Positions 1-8,578 of a stretch of 42,956 bases of DNA are shown one piece after another. Both the position numbers and the translations under genes were made by a program. The notes below the pieces were generated by a model. The model searched no databases. It worked only from the letters and a program-made list of their open reading frames with translations, and was not told where the DNA came from. Within the stretch, counting starts at the first letter, position 1. Every line of letters starts with the position of its first letter. This DNA is from Bacteroidaceae bacterium. GTDB lineage: Bacteria > Bacteroidota > Bacteroidia > Bacteroidales > Bacteroidaceae. The stretch covers positions 1-42,956 of the forward strand of contig JAFXEF010000014.1 of the NCBI GenBank assembly GCA_017520935.1, given 5' to 3'.

Positions 1-545
1 ACATACTTGACCGTGATATACTCCTCGCCATCGATATCTATCGATAGTAGGTACATATCGCCCCAGAATACGTCGCGCACATCCGAGAGCTGCTTGTAGA
101 GGACAATGTCACCACTCTTAAGCAGTGGATACATCGAGTCGCCGACGATATATATCGCGCCATCGCACTTCGGCAGGTTGGGGATATGTATATGATTTAC
201 AGGTTTAATCTCAGAGTTCTCGGCAAATAGAGGTACAAGACCCGCAGTACCCTCGATAGAGTATAGAGGCACGCTCTGCAGTGGCAACGACTTATCGGTG
301 CGCAGGGTAAAGGGTGTCAAATCGGGCTCGGCATTAAACATCTTACCCTCGCCCGAATCTATCCACTCGGGGTTAAGATTAAAATCCTGAACTAAGATAT
401 TCTTATTACGCGTAGAGAGTCCAGCCTTGCCTGTCTCTATCATCGAGAGCGCAGCTTTACCAATGCCAAGTCGCTGAGCCAATTGCTCTTGCGTCATATT
501 AAGCTGCTTACGCATAACTCTTAATCGTTTACCTATCGTATCCAT
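1..545 (-). CDS. S24-family phage repressor (LexA/CI-like), partial at window edge
   Basis: I translated this frame directly from the minus strand. It opens with ATG at 543-545 and stays open for 181 codons to the window edge, so the C-terminal end is missing. Residues about 1-45 form a helix-turn-helix of XRE type (MTQEQLAQRLGIGKAALSMI). The C-terminal half has the S24 peptidase serine motif VGDSMYPLLKSGD followed by the lysine region EEYITVKYV, the usual Ser-Lys dyad of self-cleaving repressors. Proteins of this type hold a prophage silent and are inactivated by RecA during DNA damage. It is divergent from the small ORF and terminase to its right, as expected for a phage switch. A host LexA is less likely because of the N-terminal XRE-type helix-turn-helix and the phage neighbours. 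Confidence 0.85.
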   Translation of the reverse strand, partial: MDTIGKRLRVMRKQLNMTQEQLAQRLGIGKAALSMIETGKAGLSTRNKNILVQDFNLNPEWIDSGEGKMFNAEPDLTPFTLRTDKSLPLQSVPLYSIEGTAGLVPLFAENSEIKPVNHIHIPNLPKCDGAIYIVGDSMYPLLKSGDIVLYKQLSDVRDVFWGDMYLLSIDIDGEEYITVKY

Positions 546-582
546 ATAAGAAAATATTATATTAAATTTTTGTATTCAAATA

Positions 583-613
583 TTGACAAATCAAGATTTT
601 TAACCTATATTTG
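583..613 (+). promoter_or_regulatory. Bacteroidetes-type promoter for the phage fragment
   Basis: A TTG element at 583-585 is followed after 20 bases by TATATTTG at 606-613, matching the Bacteroidetes -33/-7 consensus (TTTG, TAnnTTTG). It lies in the divergent region between the repressor start (545) and the 96-aa ORF start (674), so a bound repressor could control it. Confidence 0.6.
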
Positions 614-673
614 TAGCGCAAAGTTAAGCAAAAGTTTGACAACTACAAATTTACTTTGCAAAAAATTTAACTT

Positions 674-964
674 ATGAGAATTTTCTTTAGGTTTCGCGAG
701 AGCGACTATCTGAGAGTCTACGAAGAGCTTGTACAAATAGTTAAAAATCGAAACTGGTTTCGTGGCAGCGTAGCGCTATTTATCGACGACGTAGAGTGTC
801 GTCTACGTTGCGTGGCATCGATACTAAGAACGAAGAGCAACGAGCCAGACGCCACGACAAAGATAGTGGTAGTGCCACTATGGTACGAGATGACAACGTG
901 CATTGGCGACGAGGTACTACCTAACGACTTCAACTTCGAGGAGATGATAGACCTTGCAGCCTAA
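674..964 (+). CDS. small hypothetical protein of the phage fragment
   Basis: This 96-residue ORF starts 60 bases after a good TATATTTG promoter box and ends 18 bases before the terminase ATG, which supports it as a real gene in one transcript with the terminase. I see no signal peptide, membrane segment or recognised motif. The protein mixes basic and acidic residues and has an acidic tail (NDFNFEEMIDLAA). A small terminase subunit would normally sit here, but I see no clear helix-turn-helix, so I do not assign that role. Confidence 0.6.
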   Translation: MRIFFRFRESDYLRVYEELVQIVKNRNWFRGSVALFIDDVECRLRCVASILRTKSNEPDATTKIVVVPLWYEMTTCIGDEVLPNDFNFEEMIDLAA

Positions 965-982
965 CAAACGAACACCTACTCT

Positions 983-2455
983 ATGGAAAACATATTAAAT
1001 GACAACAACTTAGAAAACGACAACAACGAGGTCTTGTCGACAGATAAGACCCCTTCGTTTGCCACCTTTGCCGAGAGAGTATATCCCTTTCTTGAGATTA
1101 CACCCTTTCACCACACCTACTACGACATCCTCGACGCCTACGCTCGGGGGCGCATACGCAAACTCATAGTCTCGATGCCGCCACAGCACGGCAAGAGTAT
1201 AGGCGCAACGACCCTACTGCCAGCCTATATGCTCGGCATCGAGCCAGACACTCGCATAGCCATAGCCTCCTACTCGGGCACGTTAGCCTCGAAGTTCAAC
1301 CGCCGCGTGCAGCGCATCATAGAGTCGAAAGAGTATGCCGAGATGTTCCCTGAGACGACCATAAAGCAGGGCACAAAGCCCCCTGGGTGGATACGCACCT
1401 CGGACGAGGTGGAGATTATTGGCCATCAGGGCGAGCTGATAAGCGTAGGTCGCGAGGGCTCGCTGACGGGCAACCGCGTAGATTGCTTCATCCTCGACGA
1501 CCTATACAAGGATGCTATGGAGGCGCAGTCGCCCCTCATACGCGAGAACTGTTGGGAGTGGTACACCTCGGTTGTGAGGACACGTATGCATAACGCCTCG
1601 CGCGAGCTGATAGTATTCACACGCTGGCACGAGGAGGATCTTATAGGCACGCTCTGCCGCACCGAGCCCTACCGCCTGATGACCTCGATGCGCGATATCG
1701 ACGAGGTGGCAGGCGACGAGTGGTTAGTGCTCAACTTCGAGGCACTCAAGGCCTCGCCACCTACGGAGCTCGACCCCCGCGACACGGGCGAGGCGCTATG
1801 GCCCGAGCAGCAGAGCGTCGAGCTACTCGAGACCAAGCGACGCCTCGACCCTCAGCGCTTCGAGGCTATGTATCAGGGGCATCCCACGGCACGCGAGGGA
1901 CTACTCTACGGCGATGGCTTTGCTACGTACACCACGCTTCCACGCGACATAGTCACCGCAGCGAGCTACACCGACACGGCAGATATGGGCGACGACTACC
2001 TCTGCTCGGTGGCCTACAAGGTCGACACCGATGGCATCATATACATCACCGACGTGGTCTACACGCGCGAGCCAATGGAGAGGAGCGAGAAGATGGTAGC
2101 CGAGATGCTGCTGCGCAGTGATACACGCCAAGCCCTTGTCGAGAGTAACAACGGCGGTCGCGGCTTTGCTCGCTCGCTGAAGCGACTATGCCCCACGCTA
2201 CACATCGAGTGGTTTCACCAGTCGGCAAACAAGGAGGCCCGCATACTCTCCAACTCGGCAACGGTGCTCCACAGCGTGCGTATGCCCGAGGGGTGGGCAC
2301 ACCTATGGCCAGAGTTTTACCACCACTTGACGACCTATCGTCGCCTCTTTCGAGCCAACAGCCACGACGATGCTGCCGACGTGCTTACGGGCATTGTCGA
2401 GCGCGAGATGCCGCGATTTACTCGCGACAGTATGCGCCGCCTGGCCTTTGTGTAG
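983..2455 (+). CDS. phage terminase large subunit
   Basis: This 490-residue protein is the DNA-packaging motor and nuclease of a tailed phage. The ATPase domain shows a Walker A-like motif PPQHGKS at residues 66-72, an adenine-motif region (RIAIASYSGTLASKF, about 91-105) and Walker B FILDD ending at 173. The C-terminal RNase H-like nuclease domain is suggested by SYTDTADMGDDY and the late HDDAADVLTGI motif, which carry the acidic metal ligands. The length is normal for the family, so the gene appears intact. It is GC-rich compared with the defence region further right. No portal, capsid or tail gene follows: the next gene is a host-type GLPGLI gene on the other strand. Either this is a remnant or the rest of the element lies left of the window. 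Confidence 0.9.
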   Translation: MENILNDNNLENDNNEVLSTDKTPSFATFAERVYPFLEITPFHHTYYDILDAYARGRIRKLIVSMPPQHGKSIGATTLLPAYMLGIEPDTRIAIASYSGTLASKFNRRVQRIIESKEYAEMFPETTIKQGTKPPGWIRTSDEVEIIGHQGELISVGREGSLTGNRVDCFILDDLYKDAMEAQSPLIRENCWEWYTSVVRTRMHNASRELIVFTRWHEEDLIGTLCRTEPYRLMTSMRDIDEVAGDEWLVLNFEALKASPPTELDPRDTGEALWPEQQSVELLETKRRLDPQRFEAMYQGHPTAREGLLYGDGFATYTTLPRDIVTAASYTDTADMGDDYLCSVAYKVDTDGIIYITDVVYTREPMERSEKMVAEMLLRSDTRQALVESNNGGRGFARSLKRLCPTLHIEWFHQSANKEARILSNSATVLHSVRMPEGWAHLWPEFYHHLTTYRRLFRANSHDDAADVLTGIVEREMPRFTRDSMRRLAFV

Positions 2456-2528
2456 GCGGCACAGCTAAGCAGAAATAGTGTCGTATTCGTGGTTTTCGCT
2501 ACTACCAATGCAGTAGCAGGGTTTATTA

Positions 2529-2602
2529 GTTTCGATGGGTTTCTATGCCAGGGAGGCTTACACGGCTACCTCGTAGACTCTTACATAGCGACTCATCGAA
2601 AC
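2529..2602. repeat. inverted repeat downstream of terminase
   Basis: GTTTCGATG at 2529-2537 is exactly repeated in inverse as CATCGAAAC at 2594-2602, with about 56 bases between. It lies between the terminase stop and the repeat remnant at 2666. It could be a long-loop hairpin or part of an element boundary. There is no T-tract, so I do not call it a terminator. Confidence 0.4.
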
Positions 2603-2665
2603 CCTTCGCAACCCATTTACTTGTACATAAGACTTTTCAGAATGTAGAGCCTAAGCGGTTACTTA

Positions 2666-2686
2666 GAAGCTGTTTGAATTTTATTT
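2666..2686 (+). repeat. solo copy of MITE-like terminal repeat
   Basis: The sequence GAAGCTGTTT-GAATTTTAT at 2666-2684 (extending to 2686) is identical to the right terminal repeat of the element at 7105-7296 and differs from its left repeat by one T. It overlaps the stop codon of the GLPGLI gene (2681-2683, minus strand). Only this one end is seen here, so it is probably a remnant of a related element or a recombination scar at the phage/host boundary. Confidence 0.65.
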
Positions 2687-3568
2687 ATATAACGGATAGT
2701 ACTCTATCTCCCAATCTCCCTTTAGTTCGCTCATATCTGATGAGTTGAAGAATCTGATTTGGCCGCCCTGGCTAAATTGATCGTAGGGGTTGAGGTGTGC
2801 GTTTCTCTCATACTTAAGCCATTGCTTCTTAGTTATCTGTTTTGTAGGCCAATCGTAGAGGCGTATCTCATCCTGCTGTTGTGAGATGCCCTCCATCTCG
2901 AAGCGAAAGTCACCCGAGCTATCCTCTGCAAGGAGTATCATACCAGGCAGGCCACCAAGCAGCCAGGGGCCTGATGATATCGCGACTTCTGTAGTAAACC
3001 ACACAAGCCACTCCCTGCCTCCAAACGATGCCTCGGCACTTATCGATTGGTAGCCACATATCTCTTGTGTCTGGCCGGTTAGGCGCCACGCTATAGGTTG
3101 CGCGGTGTCGCGATACTCATATATTACATTGTCTGCAAATGGGATGTTGTGACGAATGCGGAGCTCCTCCTTTGTCGAATATATCTCGGTGGGTATTACG
3201 ATTGTAGGCACACCTGCCGCATAGAAATCGGCCAACTCCTCCTCGCTCCAACTGTTTTTGTAGCGTGCCATATTTTCGTTCTGCTGCGCTACGCTATAGA
3301 AGAGCGAGGTATGTGCTCCGCAAAGCAGCTTATATTTTACGTCGAGATGAGAATCGTGGCTATTGCGATACGATACCTTATAGGTCACGACAACTCTTGC
3401 CGTATCCAGCACATCGTAATCAGCATCTAAATCACAAATACCAATCATAAGCCTATCTGTATGTGACCAACCGTAGAACGACTTGCCAATGATTGTTGTT
3501 GCGCTATCCTGCGCCTCTGCTGTAAAGAGGGCAATAGTTGCAATAATGGCGGTAATAAATCTTCTCAT
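2681..3568 (-). CDS. GLPGLI family protein
   Basis: This 295-residue protein has a signal peptide (MRRFITAIIATIALFTAEAQ, cut near residue 20) and the family signature GLPGMI at about 206-211, preceded by SSGPWLLG. GLPGLI proteins are Bacteroidetes-specific exported proteins of unknown function, often encoded next to TonB-receptor-like genes, as here. It is the third gene of a minus-strand operon, starting 2 bases after the previous stop (3571). The length is near normal. The last codons and the stop lie inside a mobile-element end repeat (2666-2686), so the natural C-terminus may have been altered by insertion. The family call is firm. The biological role is unknown. Confidence 0.88.
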   Translation of the reverse strand: MRRFITAIIATIALFTAEAQDSATTIIGKSFYGWSHTDRLMIGICDLDADYDVLDTARVVVTYKVSYRNSHDSHLDVKYKLLCGAHTSLFYSVAQQNENMARYKNSWSEEELADFYAAGVPTIVIPTEIYSTKEELRIRHNIPFADNVIYEYRDTAQPIAWRLTGQTQEICGYQSISAEASFGGREWLVWFTTEVAISSGPWLLGGLPGMILLAEDSSGDFRFEMEGISQQQDEIRLYDWPTKQITKKQWLKYERNAHLNPYDQFSQGGQIRFFNSSDMSELKGDWEIEYYPLYK

Positions 3569-3570
3569 AG

Positions 3571-4299
3571 CTATCTTTTATATTGTTGTAGTATCTGCTC
3601 AAATCTGCTCCTGTCGCGCTTGGAGCGTTCCGTGTCTCTATCGCCTCGGACTGTAAAGCTCTTGGCGTGCGGTAGTCGCTTGGCAAAGGTCGTGCGTAGC
3701 GAGTCCAACTCTCGGAGCGTAGCTCCTGCTACCGACCTTATGGCTATTGCTTTGTGAACGAGGTAGACACTCTGCGACAGCTCTGGGTCGCCGAGTATGT
3801 AGTAGGGATATTCGTTGTAGTAGTAGGACTCTATTAACTTGATACTATCCTCTATCTCACGGTATCTACGACCGCCATAGCGCTCGTTGTAGAGTCTTTC
3901 TCGCAAATCAGTGTATCTCTCCCCAATGACTCGGGTGCGAGCATACTGCTCTCTAAATTGCCTCTTATCCTCGATAATTGCCATATGGCCATCTGTGTAA
4001 CTAAGCACAACAGAGTCGCCAGGACCGATAGTCAGTCGGTGCATACCCTTCTGCTTATCGGTTATCAGCATCATCGTCACATCGGCATCATCCTCCATCG
4101 TAAAAGATAGTGTGCCTCGGCCACACTCCACACGACAGCTATCCTTAAACACAAATTCGCAACCATCGTTATACTCATAGCCTTGAACATAGGCCATACC
4201 CATATCACCATCGCACTCGAGCGCGATATATGCTCGTTGTGCAAATGTTGGTGCGGCACAAAATAGGAGCAGTGCCGAACAAGTGAATAATCTCTTCAT
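3571..4299 (-). CDS. exported hypothetical protein, DUF4369-like N-terminus
   Basis: This 242-residue protein has a signal peptide (MKRLFTCSALLLFCAAPTFAQ). The first 100 residues after it are beta-rich and resemble the DUF4369 type of N-terminal domain found in Bacteroidetes periplasmic proteins (an 'IGPGDSVVLSYTDG' turn). The rest is charged and rich in Arg, Glu and Tyr, probably helical. No CxxC thioredoxin domain follows, unlike many DUF4369 proteins. It lies between the barrel gene (stop 4309) and the GLPGLI gene (start 3568) with gaps of 9 and 2 bases, so the three are probably co-translated. The domain resemblance is a judgement by eye. The function is unknown. Confidence 0.7.
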   Translation of the reverse strand: MKRLFTCSALLLFCAAPTFAQRAYIALECDGDMGMAYVQGYEYNDGCEFVFKDSCRVECGRGTLSFTMEDDADVTMMLITDKQKGMHRLTIGPGDSVVLSYTDGHMAIIEDKRQFREQYARTRVIGERYTDLRERLYNERYGGRRYREIEDSIKLIESYYYNEYPYYILGDPELSQSVYLVHKAIAIRSVAGATLRELDSLRTTFAKRLPHAKSFTVRGDRDTERSKRDRSRFEQILQQYKR

Positions 4300-4308
4300 A
4301 ATAGAGTG

Positions 4309-6951
4309 CTATTTAAAACTAAACCTTACTTTGAATACTACGGATGCTCGACGCAGTGCGTATGAATACAGGTAATCCATACTATTACTATTTGTTGCAT
4401 TGATAAATACACTGTTATTTAGAACGTTGCGAGCCTCTACAGAGTACTCCACGCGCTTATGCTTAATTCTCAGGCTTGCATCAACGAAGAGCGTGTTGCG
4501 ATTAGTGCCCGAAATGGCGGTGTTTAGTAGGTGCTCAGCGCCTATACGACATATAACCTTTTGGGCGATGATAAAGTCGATGTCGCCCCTCTGCTTCAAT
4601 AGGTCGATGGTCGATGTGTCGCTGTGCGCAATCGTTGAGATGCTACGATTGTAGACGACTGTATAGTCTATCCTAATAGCCTTAGTTATACGGGTGTTAA
4701 GGCCTACCTCTGCTGTGATTAGGCTATACGCTGATGGAAGTAGTACCATCTCTCTTAGCACCTCCGACCACGACTGCATATATCCTCCAGCGAGGTTTAT
4801 GGTCGTTGCAGCTGCACTGATACGCGTGCTAAAGTTACACTTAACGTTGTAGCCATTATTGCGGTTTGGCATCTTGATGGCCTCGATTTGGCTCAGCGAG
4901 CCACGGAAGTTGGTGTTATACATAATGTTTGAGCGGCTATCGAAGTAATTGACCTCTAAGCCAGCAAATATAGCATCTATAGCATTGCCGTACGATAGCT
5001 CTATGTTGTAAGTCTGACTGCGCGTGTTGTTGCTCTCGCCAGCCTTGCGCTGAGTGACGCGATAGTCGGTCATAATATAACCGCCATAGGAGTCATACAG
5101 CGAGCCATAATACTCGTTGTACGAAGCTCGTGCCGATAGTTTTAGATCTGAGGTGATAGAGCTATTTATGCTCAGCGACGGCTGACATAGAACTTTGGTT
5201 TTGTTGGTAGTCACCATATGGTTAATCCTATCCTCCGCATAGAGCCACATTGCATCAAGAGGCACATCTGCTTGTATAGTCAGTTTGCTGCCTACGCTGT
5301 ATTGCAGCGATGGTGTTAGCACAAAGTCGAGGCGTGCATATAGTATGTCGTTTTGTAGCTCGGGTGACGAGGCCTGTATTTCACCTTTGTCGTTAATGCC
5401 GTTTAGCGAAGACTCCATATGCTCAACATCGCCACAGAGCTGTGCTGAAAGCATAAAGTTCCAACGCTGGAGTTTGTAGCTTGTCGTAAGGTAGTTATTC
5501 GCCACAAGCCGCTGGCCATATAGAGTCTGGATAGCATTGGGATACTCTTCGCCGCCACCTACAATATCACCATAGAGCATAGGATGCACCTCGAGCTGGG
5601 CAGGCTGCGTATCGTAGTTAATATCGGAGTTGAAGTTTAGCACAAGCCTATCCCACCTGCGTATATTGTTGAAGTTGTTGTTAATCGACATTTTGGGTAG
5701 CTTGAAATGTTGTGAGACTCGCTCACCACTGCTATATACCGTGCCATAATCTCTACTCCATATTCCACCAAACGATAGCCTCTCCTCCATATAGTGTTTC
5801 TCGGTGTTTGAGTGCAGGTTTAGGGTGATATCACATCTGTCGATAAGATGGCTTACTTTGGTATTTTCGGCAATTACCAGAGGCTCAGTATCTGGAAGAT
5901 AGTATGTGGTCTGTGATGCGCCATCGGCCTGTTGTAGGTCGTGGATATAGCCAACATTAAGGCTTAGCTCGAGGTTATCGTTGAGTTTGGCTATGGCATT
6001 GAGCGTCGCAGCGTGTATGTTGTTATCGAGGTAGCGACTCAGCGTTATATTTGGAGCCGTAGGATAGCGCACGCCAAGCATCGACGATACGCCTCCGAAG
6101 CCTCCGTAGTGCGACATAAACTCTCGCGAGACATCGTCGCCAGTGTTATTTGTCTTATAGACGCTTATTGTTTGAAACCTCTTGCCGAAATACATAGCAC
6201 TTAGCTCACCGTTCCACATCCAGGGGCTATAGCCACCACCAAGCTGCGCTGTGCCGTTCCACGTCCCTTTGCTCGTCTCCTTAAGTCGTAGGTTTATCGC
6301 TGCGGCCTTAGGCATACTTATGCCTCGCAGAGCCTTGATGTGTTCGTGATTCTCGTATAACTCTACTCGTGCTATATCTTTGGCCTCTATGTTGTTAGTC
6401 GCTACGCCATACTTGCCGCCCAACATATCCATACCCTCGATGTATAGCTTGCTGATGGCGATGCCATTGTACTTTATATCACCAGCCTCGCCAACGCTTA
6501 GGCCTGGCATCTTACGAAGCACGTCGCCTATCGAGTGATCTGTAACGTTTATAAATGTCGCTACATTATATGTCAAGGTGTCAGATTGTCGCGTCACAGA
6601 CTCAGCGTTTACCACCACCTCTCTAATCTCCAATGCCGAGTACTCGACCTCGAAATCTACGCGCTGCGATTTTGCCTCAATCGCTTTCGATGTGCTTTTA
6701 ATATTAAACCCCGTGATAACTACTTCGAGTGTCGTTGCATCACCGCTATATGATAACGAATATCTGCCATTGGCATCAGTTATTGCATAGCCATACAAGA
6801 GCGTGCGATTGCTGTTTTGTAGCATCACGTTAACATCTGCAACTGCTTCGCCACCCTCTTTAGTGCATATTGTCCCCGATATGGCTATCTGCGCCGATGC
6901 CGATGCTATATAACCCAGTAACATAAATAGTAGTGATAATAGCCCTTTCAT
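4309..6951 (-). CDS. outer-membrane beta-barrel protein (TonB-receptor-like with carboxypeptidase-regulatory domain)
   Basis: This 880-residue protein starts with a signal peptide (MKGLLSLLFMLLGYIASASAQ). A carboxypeptidase-regulatory-like beta-sandwich follows at about 21-105 (GTICTKEGGEAVADVNVML, YAITDANGRYSLSY). Next is a plug-like domain at about 120-225 (IGDVLRKMPGLSV, YIEGMDMLGGKYGVATNNI, IARVELYENHEHIKAL). The remainder is a long beta-barrel ending in an aromatic residue (VVFKVRFSFK), as outer-membrane barrels do. This is the common partner of GLPGLI proteins. I see no SusD gene, so this is not a classic glycan-uptake locus. It is the first gene of the operon and has a well-placed promoter. 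The substrate is unknown. Confidence 0.85.
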   Translation of the reverse strand: MKGLLSLLFMLLGYIASASAQIAISGTICTKEGGEAVADVNVMLQNSNRTLLYGYAITDANGRYSLSYSGDATTLEVVITGFNIKSTSKAIEAKSQRVDFEVEYSALEIREVVVNAESVTRQSDTLTYNVATFINVTDHSIGDVLRKMPGLSVGEAGDIKYNGIAISKLYIEGMDMLGGKYGVATNNIEAKDIARVELYENHEHIKALRGISMPKAAAINLRLKETSKGTWNGTAQLGGGYSPWMWNGELSAMYFGKRFQTISVYKTNNTGDDVSREFMSHYGGFGGVSSMLGVRYPTAPNITLSRYLDNNIHAATLNAIAKLNDNLELSLNVGYIHDLQQADGASQTTYYLPDTEPLVIAENTKVSHLIDRCDITLNLHSNTEKHYMEERLSFGGIWSRDYGTVYSSGERVSQHFKLPKMSINNNFNNIRRWDRLVLNFNSDINYDTQPAQLEVHPMLYGDIVGGGEEYPNAIQTLYGQRLVANNYLTTSYKLQRWNFMLSAQLCGDVEHMESSLNGINDKGEIQASSPELQNDILYARLDFVLTPSLQYSVGSKLTIQADVPLDAMWLYAEDRINHMVTTNKTKVLCQPSLSINSSITSDLKLSARASYNEYYGSLYDSYGGYIMTDYRVTQRKAGESNNTRSQTYNIELSYGNAIDAIFAGLEVNYFDSRSNIMYNTNFRGSLSQIEAIKMPNRNNGYNVKCNFSTRISAAATTINLAGGYMQSWSEVLREMVLLPSAYSLITAEVGLNTRITKAIRIDYTVVYNRSISTIAHSDTSTIDLLKQRGDIDFIIAQKVICRIGAEHLLNTAISGTNRNTLFVDASLRIKHKRVEYSVEARNVLNNSVFINATNSNSMDYLYSYALRRASVVFKVRFSFK

Positions 6952-6975
6952 AGCCGCCTCTCGTTTTTCGTACTA

Positions 6976-7007
6976 CAAAGGTATGGCTAACTATCTGGTG
7001 GGCCAAT
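6976..7007 (-). promoter_or_regulatory. promoter of the beta-barrel/GLPGLI operon
   Basis: On the minus strand TACCTTTG (complement of 6976-6983) matches the Bacteroidetes -7 box and lies 24 bases upstream of the ATG at 6949-6951. A TTGG at 7004-7007 is a fair -33 element with 20 bases between. Two direct repeats lie just upstream (7015-7051), the usual place for an activator. Confidence 0.65.
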
Positions 7008-7014
7008 TTATCTA

Positions 7015-7051
7015 TGTTAAATAGTGTTACGACAAATGTTAAATAGTGTTA
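7015..7051 (-). promoter_or_regulatory. tandem 15-bp operator-like repeats
   Basis: TGTTAAATAGTGTTA occurs exactly at 7015-7029 and again at 7037-7051, a pitch of 22 bases or two helical turns. The pair sits immediately upstream of the -33 element of the barrel operon. This arrangement is typical of dimeric activators such as response regulators or AraC-type proteins. The regulator is not in the window. Confidence 0.6.
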
Positions 7052-7104
7052 AGATATGTTCTCTGAACCTCCCTCAAAGGTTTAGCTGAAGCGGAAAAGA
7101 TTAA

Positions 7105-7296
7105 GAAGCTGTTTTGAATTTTATTGAAAGAGTTTGTTCGTTGCTGCAAAAGATAGTTTCGGCTTCTTTGAGGCTCTTTTCGGCAACTTTTCATTTGTGA
7201 TAATTGGAAATAGTCCACTATTACCTGCATACCCCAAATGAAAATTTTCACGAAATTAGCTCTCAAATAATCTCGAAATAAAATTCAAACAGCTTC
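7105..7296. mobile_element. 192-bp MITE-like element with terminal inverted repeats
   Basis: The left end (7105-7125) and the inverse of the right end (7276-7296) share GAAGCTGTTT-GAATTTTAT, with one extra T in the left copy. Inside, CTTTTCATTTG near 7187 and CAAATGAAAAT near 7235 form a second inverted pair. No convincing ORF is present, so mobility would need a transposase in trans. I could not see a target-site duplication (flanks TTAA and CAGG). A solo copy of the end repeat lies at 2666-2686. Confidence 0.65.
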
Positions 7297-7362
7297 CAGG
7301 TCAAATCTACTAAGAGTATCAATCTTCAAATTACAATCAAGCCGCCATTATTATAGAAAAAA

Positions 7363-7399
7363 CAGAGTTGGGGACAAAGGCAGCTCGCTCCCAACTCTG
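7363..7399 (-). terminator. Rho-independent terminator of the hip/MBL operon
   Basis: CAGAGTTGGG at 7363-7372 pairs with CCCAACTCTG at 7390-7399. On the minus strand the stem is followed by a run of six T residues. It lies 41 bases beyond the stop codon of the metallo-beta-lactamase-fold gene (7441). Confidence 0.75.
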
Positions 7400-7440
7400 C
7401 ATAAATATCGTGTTGCGTCGTTACGTCAATAAAGGTTCTT

Positions 7441-8559
7441 TTACGAAACTTTCGCTATTATTTGAATATACGCACTATCCATCTCTTCTGTTACTTCAAA
7501 TAATCCATTCCCATTCTTTAAGATTTCAGCAACAACTCCTGATGAAGGATGCCTATATGTGTTTTTATTACCAAAAGATACAAAAAACATTTTAACACTA
7601 TTATTAATAGCAAATATATCATCATTGAAATTATTTATAGCTCCATGATGAGGTACTTGAATTGTCCCAACACGCTCAACTAACGAGTTTAGTTTACGTT
7701 TCAAATCATATAATATATTTGATTGATTTAAGTCGTTGTCGCCAAAATACAAACAACCCTCTTTATCATACCTATAAAAAGGTCTATGATATAACCTAGG
7801 ATAATAACACATGCAGCCTTGATATTGCCAACATTCATATTCTCCTACAACACCGCCAGAATACAAAATTAGAGAAGTTTTATTTGCTCCATCAGCAACA
7901 ACGCTCTTATATGCTTTCTTGATATTATCAATATGATGCTCTACAACATCCCAACCACTAGTTAGATCTTTCTCGGATATTCCGTTCTTCACTAACTCAT
8001 TTTTTAATATATTAAGTCTAGTTTTTTTATCGTAATTGAATGGTATGTAACACCAGTCAATACTTCTTCTTAATGAAAATTTAGTGGCATTCTGCACCTC
8101 AAAACTACCTTCCTCGCTTTCTGACAAATCTATCAAACCAATATCATTTAAGTGATAGTATTTATCATCTTCGCTTGCGGGCCTGACTTTATATACGTTA
8201 TTGGCAAGTTCTGTCAACGAATTATAAAAACGCTCAAATTCATTATTTTCAATACTATAAAACCAAAAATCATCTTGTTCAATAAGCGGTACTATGACAT
8301 TTTTAATCTCAGAAATATGCCTCCTTAGTTCATTTATACCATTAATATGATCATTATCAAAATGTGATATAAATAAGATATCTATAACATCATTCTTTTT
8401 ATAACATGATGCTATTTCACGTTCCAATAGTTTTGGTGCCTTATTAAAATTACCCGATCCACAATCATATACAATGTTATATGTACGATCATCACACTCA
8501 ATACGCTCTGAATAGAACGCTCCTTGTCCTATAGGATGTATAACTCTTGTTACCTTCAT
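7441..8559 (-). CDS. metallo-beta-lactamase-fold hydrolase (ComEC-type motif)
   Basis: This 372-residue protein has no signal peptide or membrane segment. The metal-binding motif SHFDNDHING sits at about 65-74 (H66, D68, D70, H71), the SHxDxDHxxG form seen in ComEC-like and DNA-related enzymes. A second signature, VPHHGA, lies near 302-307, and a late FGNKNTYRHPS supplies a further histidine. The enzyme probably hydrolyses a phosphoester, nucleic acid or nucleotide, but the substrate cannot be read from sequence. It starts 19 bases after hipT, has the same strand and shares the terminator at 7363-7399, so it may be a fourth gene of that operon. It is much more AT-rich than hipBST, suggesting a separate origin. 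Family call firm, role uncertain. Confidence 0.8.
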   Translation of the reverse strand: MKVTRVIHPIGQGAFYSERIECDDRTYNIVYDCGSGNFNKAPKLLEREIASCYKKNDVIDILFISHFDNDHINGINELRRHISEIKNVIVPLIEQDDFWFYSIENNEFERFYNSLTELANNVYKVRPASEDDKYYHLNDIGLIDLSESEEGSFEVQNATKFSLRRSIDWCYIPFNYDKKTRLNILKNELVKNGISEKDLTSGWDVVEHHIDNIKKAYKSVVADGANKTSLILYSGGVVGEYECWQYQGCMCYYPRLYHRPFYRYDKEGCLYFGDNDLNQSNILYDLKRKLNSLVERVGTIQVPHHGAINNFNDDIFAINNSVKMFFVSFGNKNTYRHPSSGVVAEILKNGNGLFEVTEEMDSAYIQIIAKVS

Positions 8560-8578
8560 TGTTCAAATATCTTAGCAT

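Noticed and set aside
7039..7266. 75-aa ORF in the MITE-like region
   Set aside because: It crosses the left end of the element, has no family features and is not a transposase.
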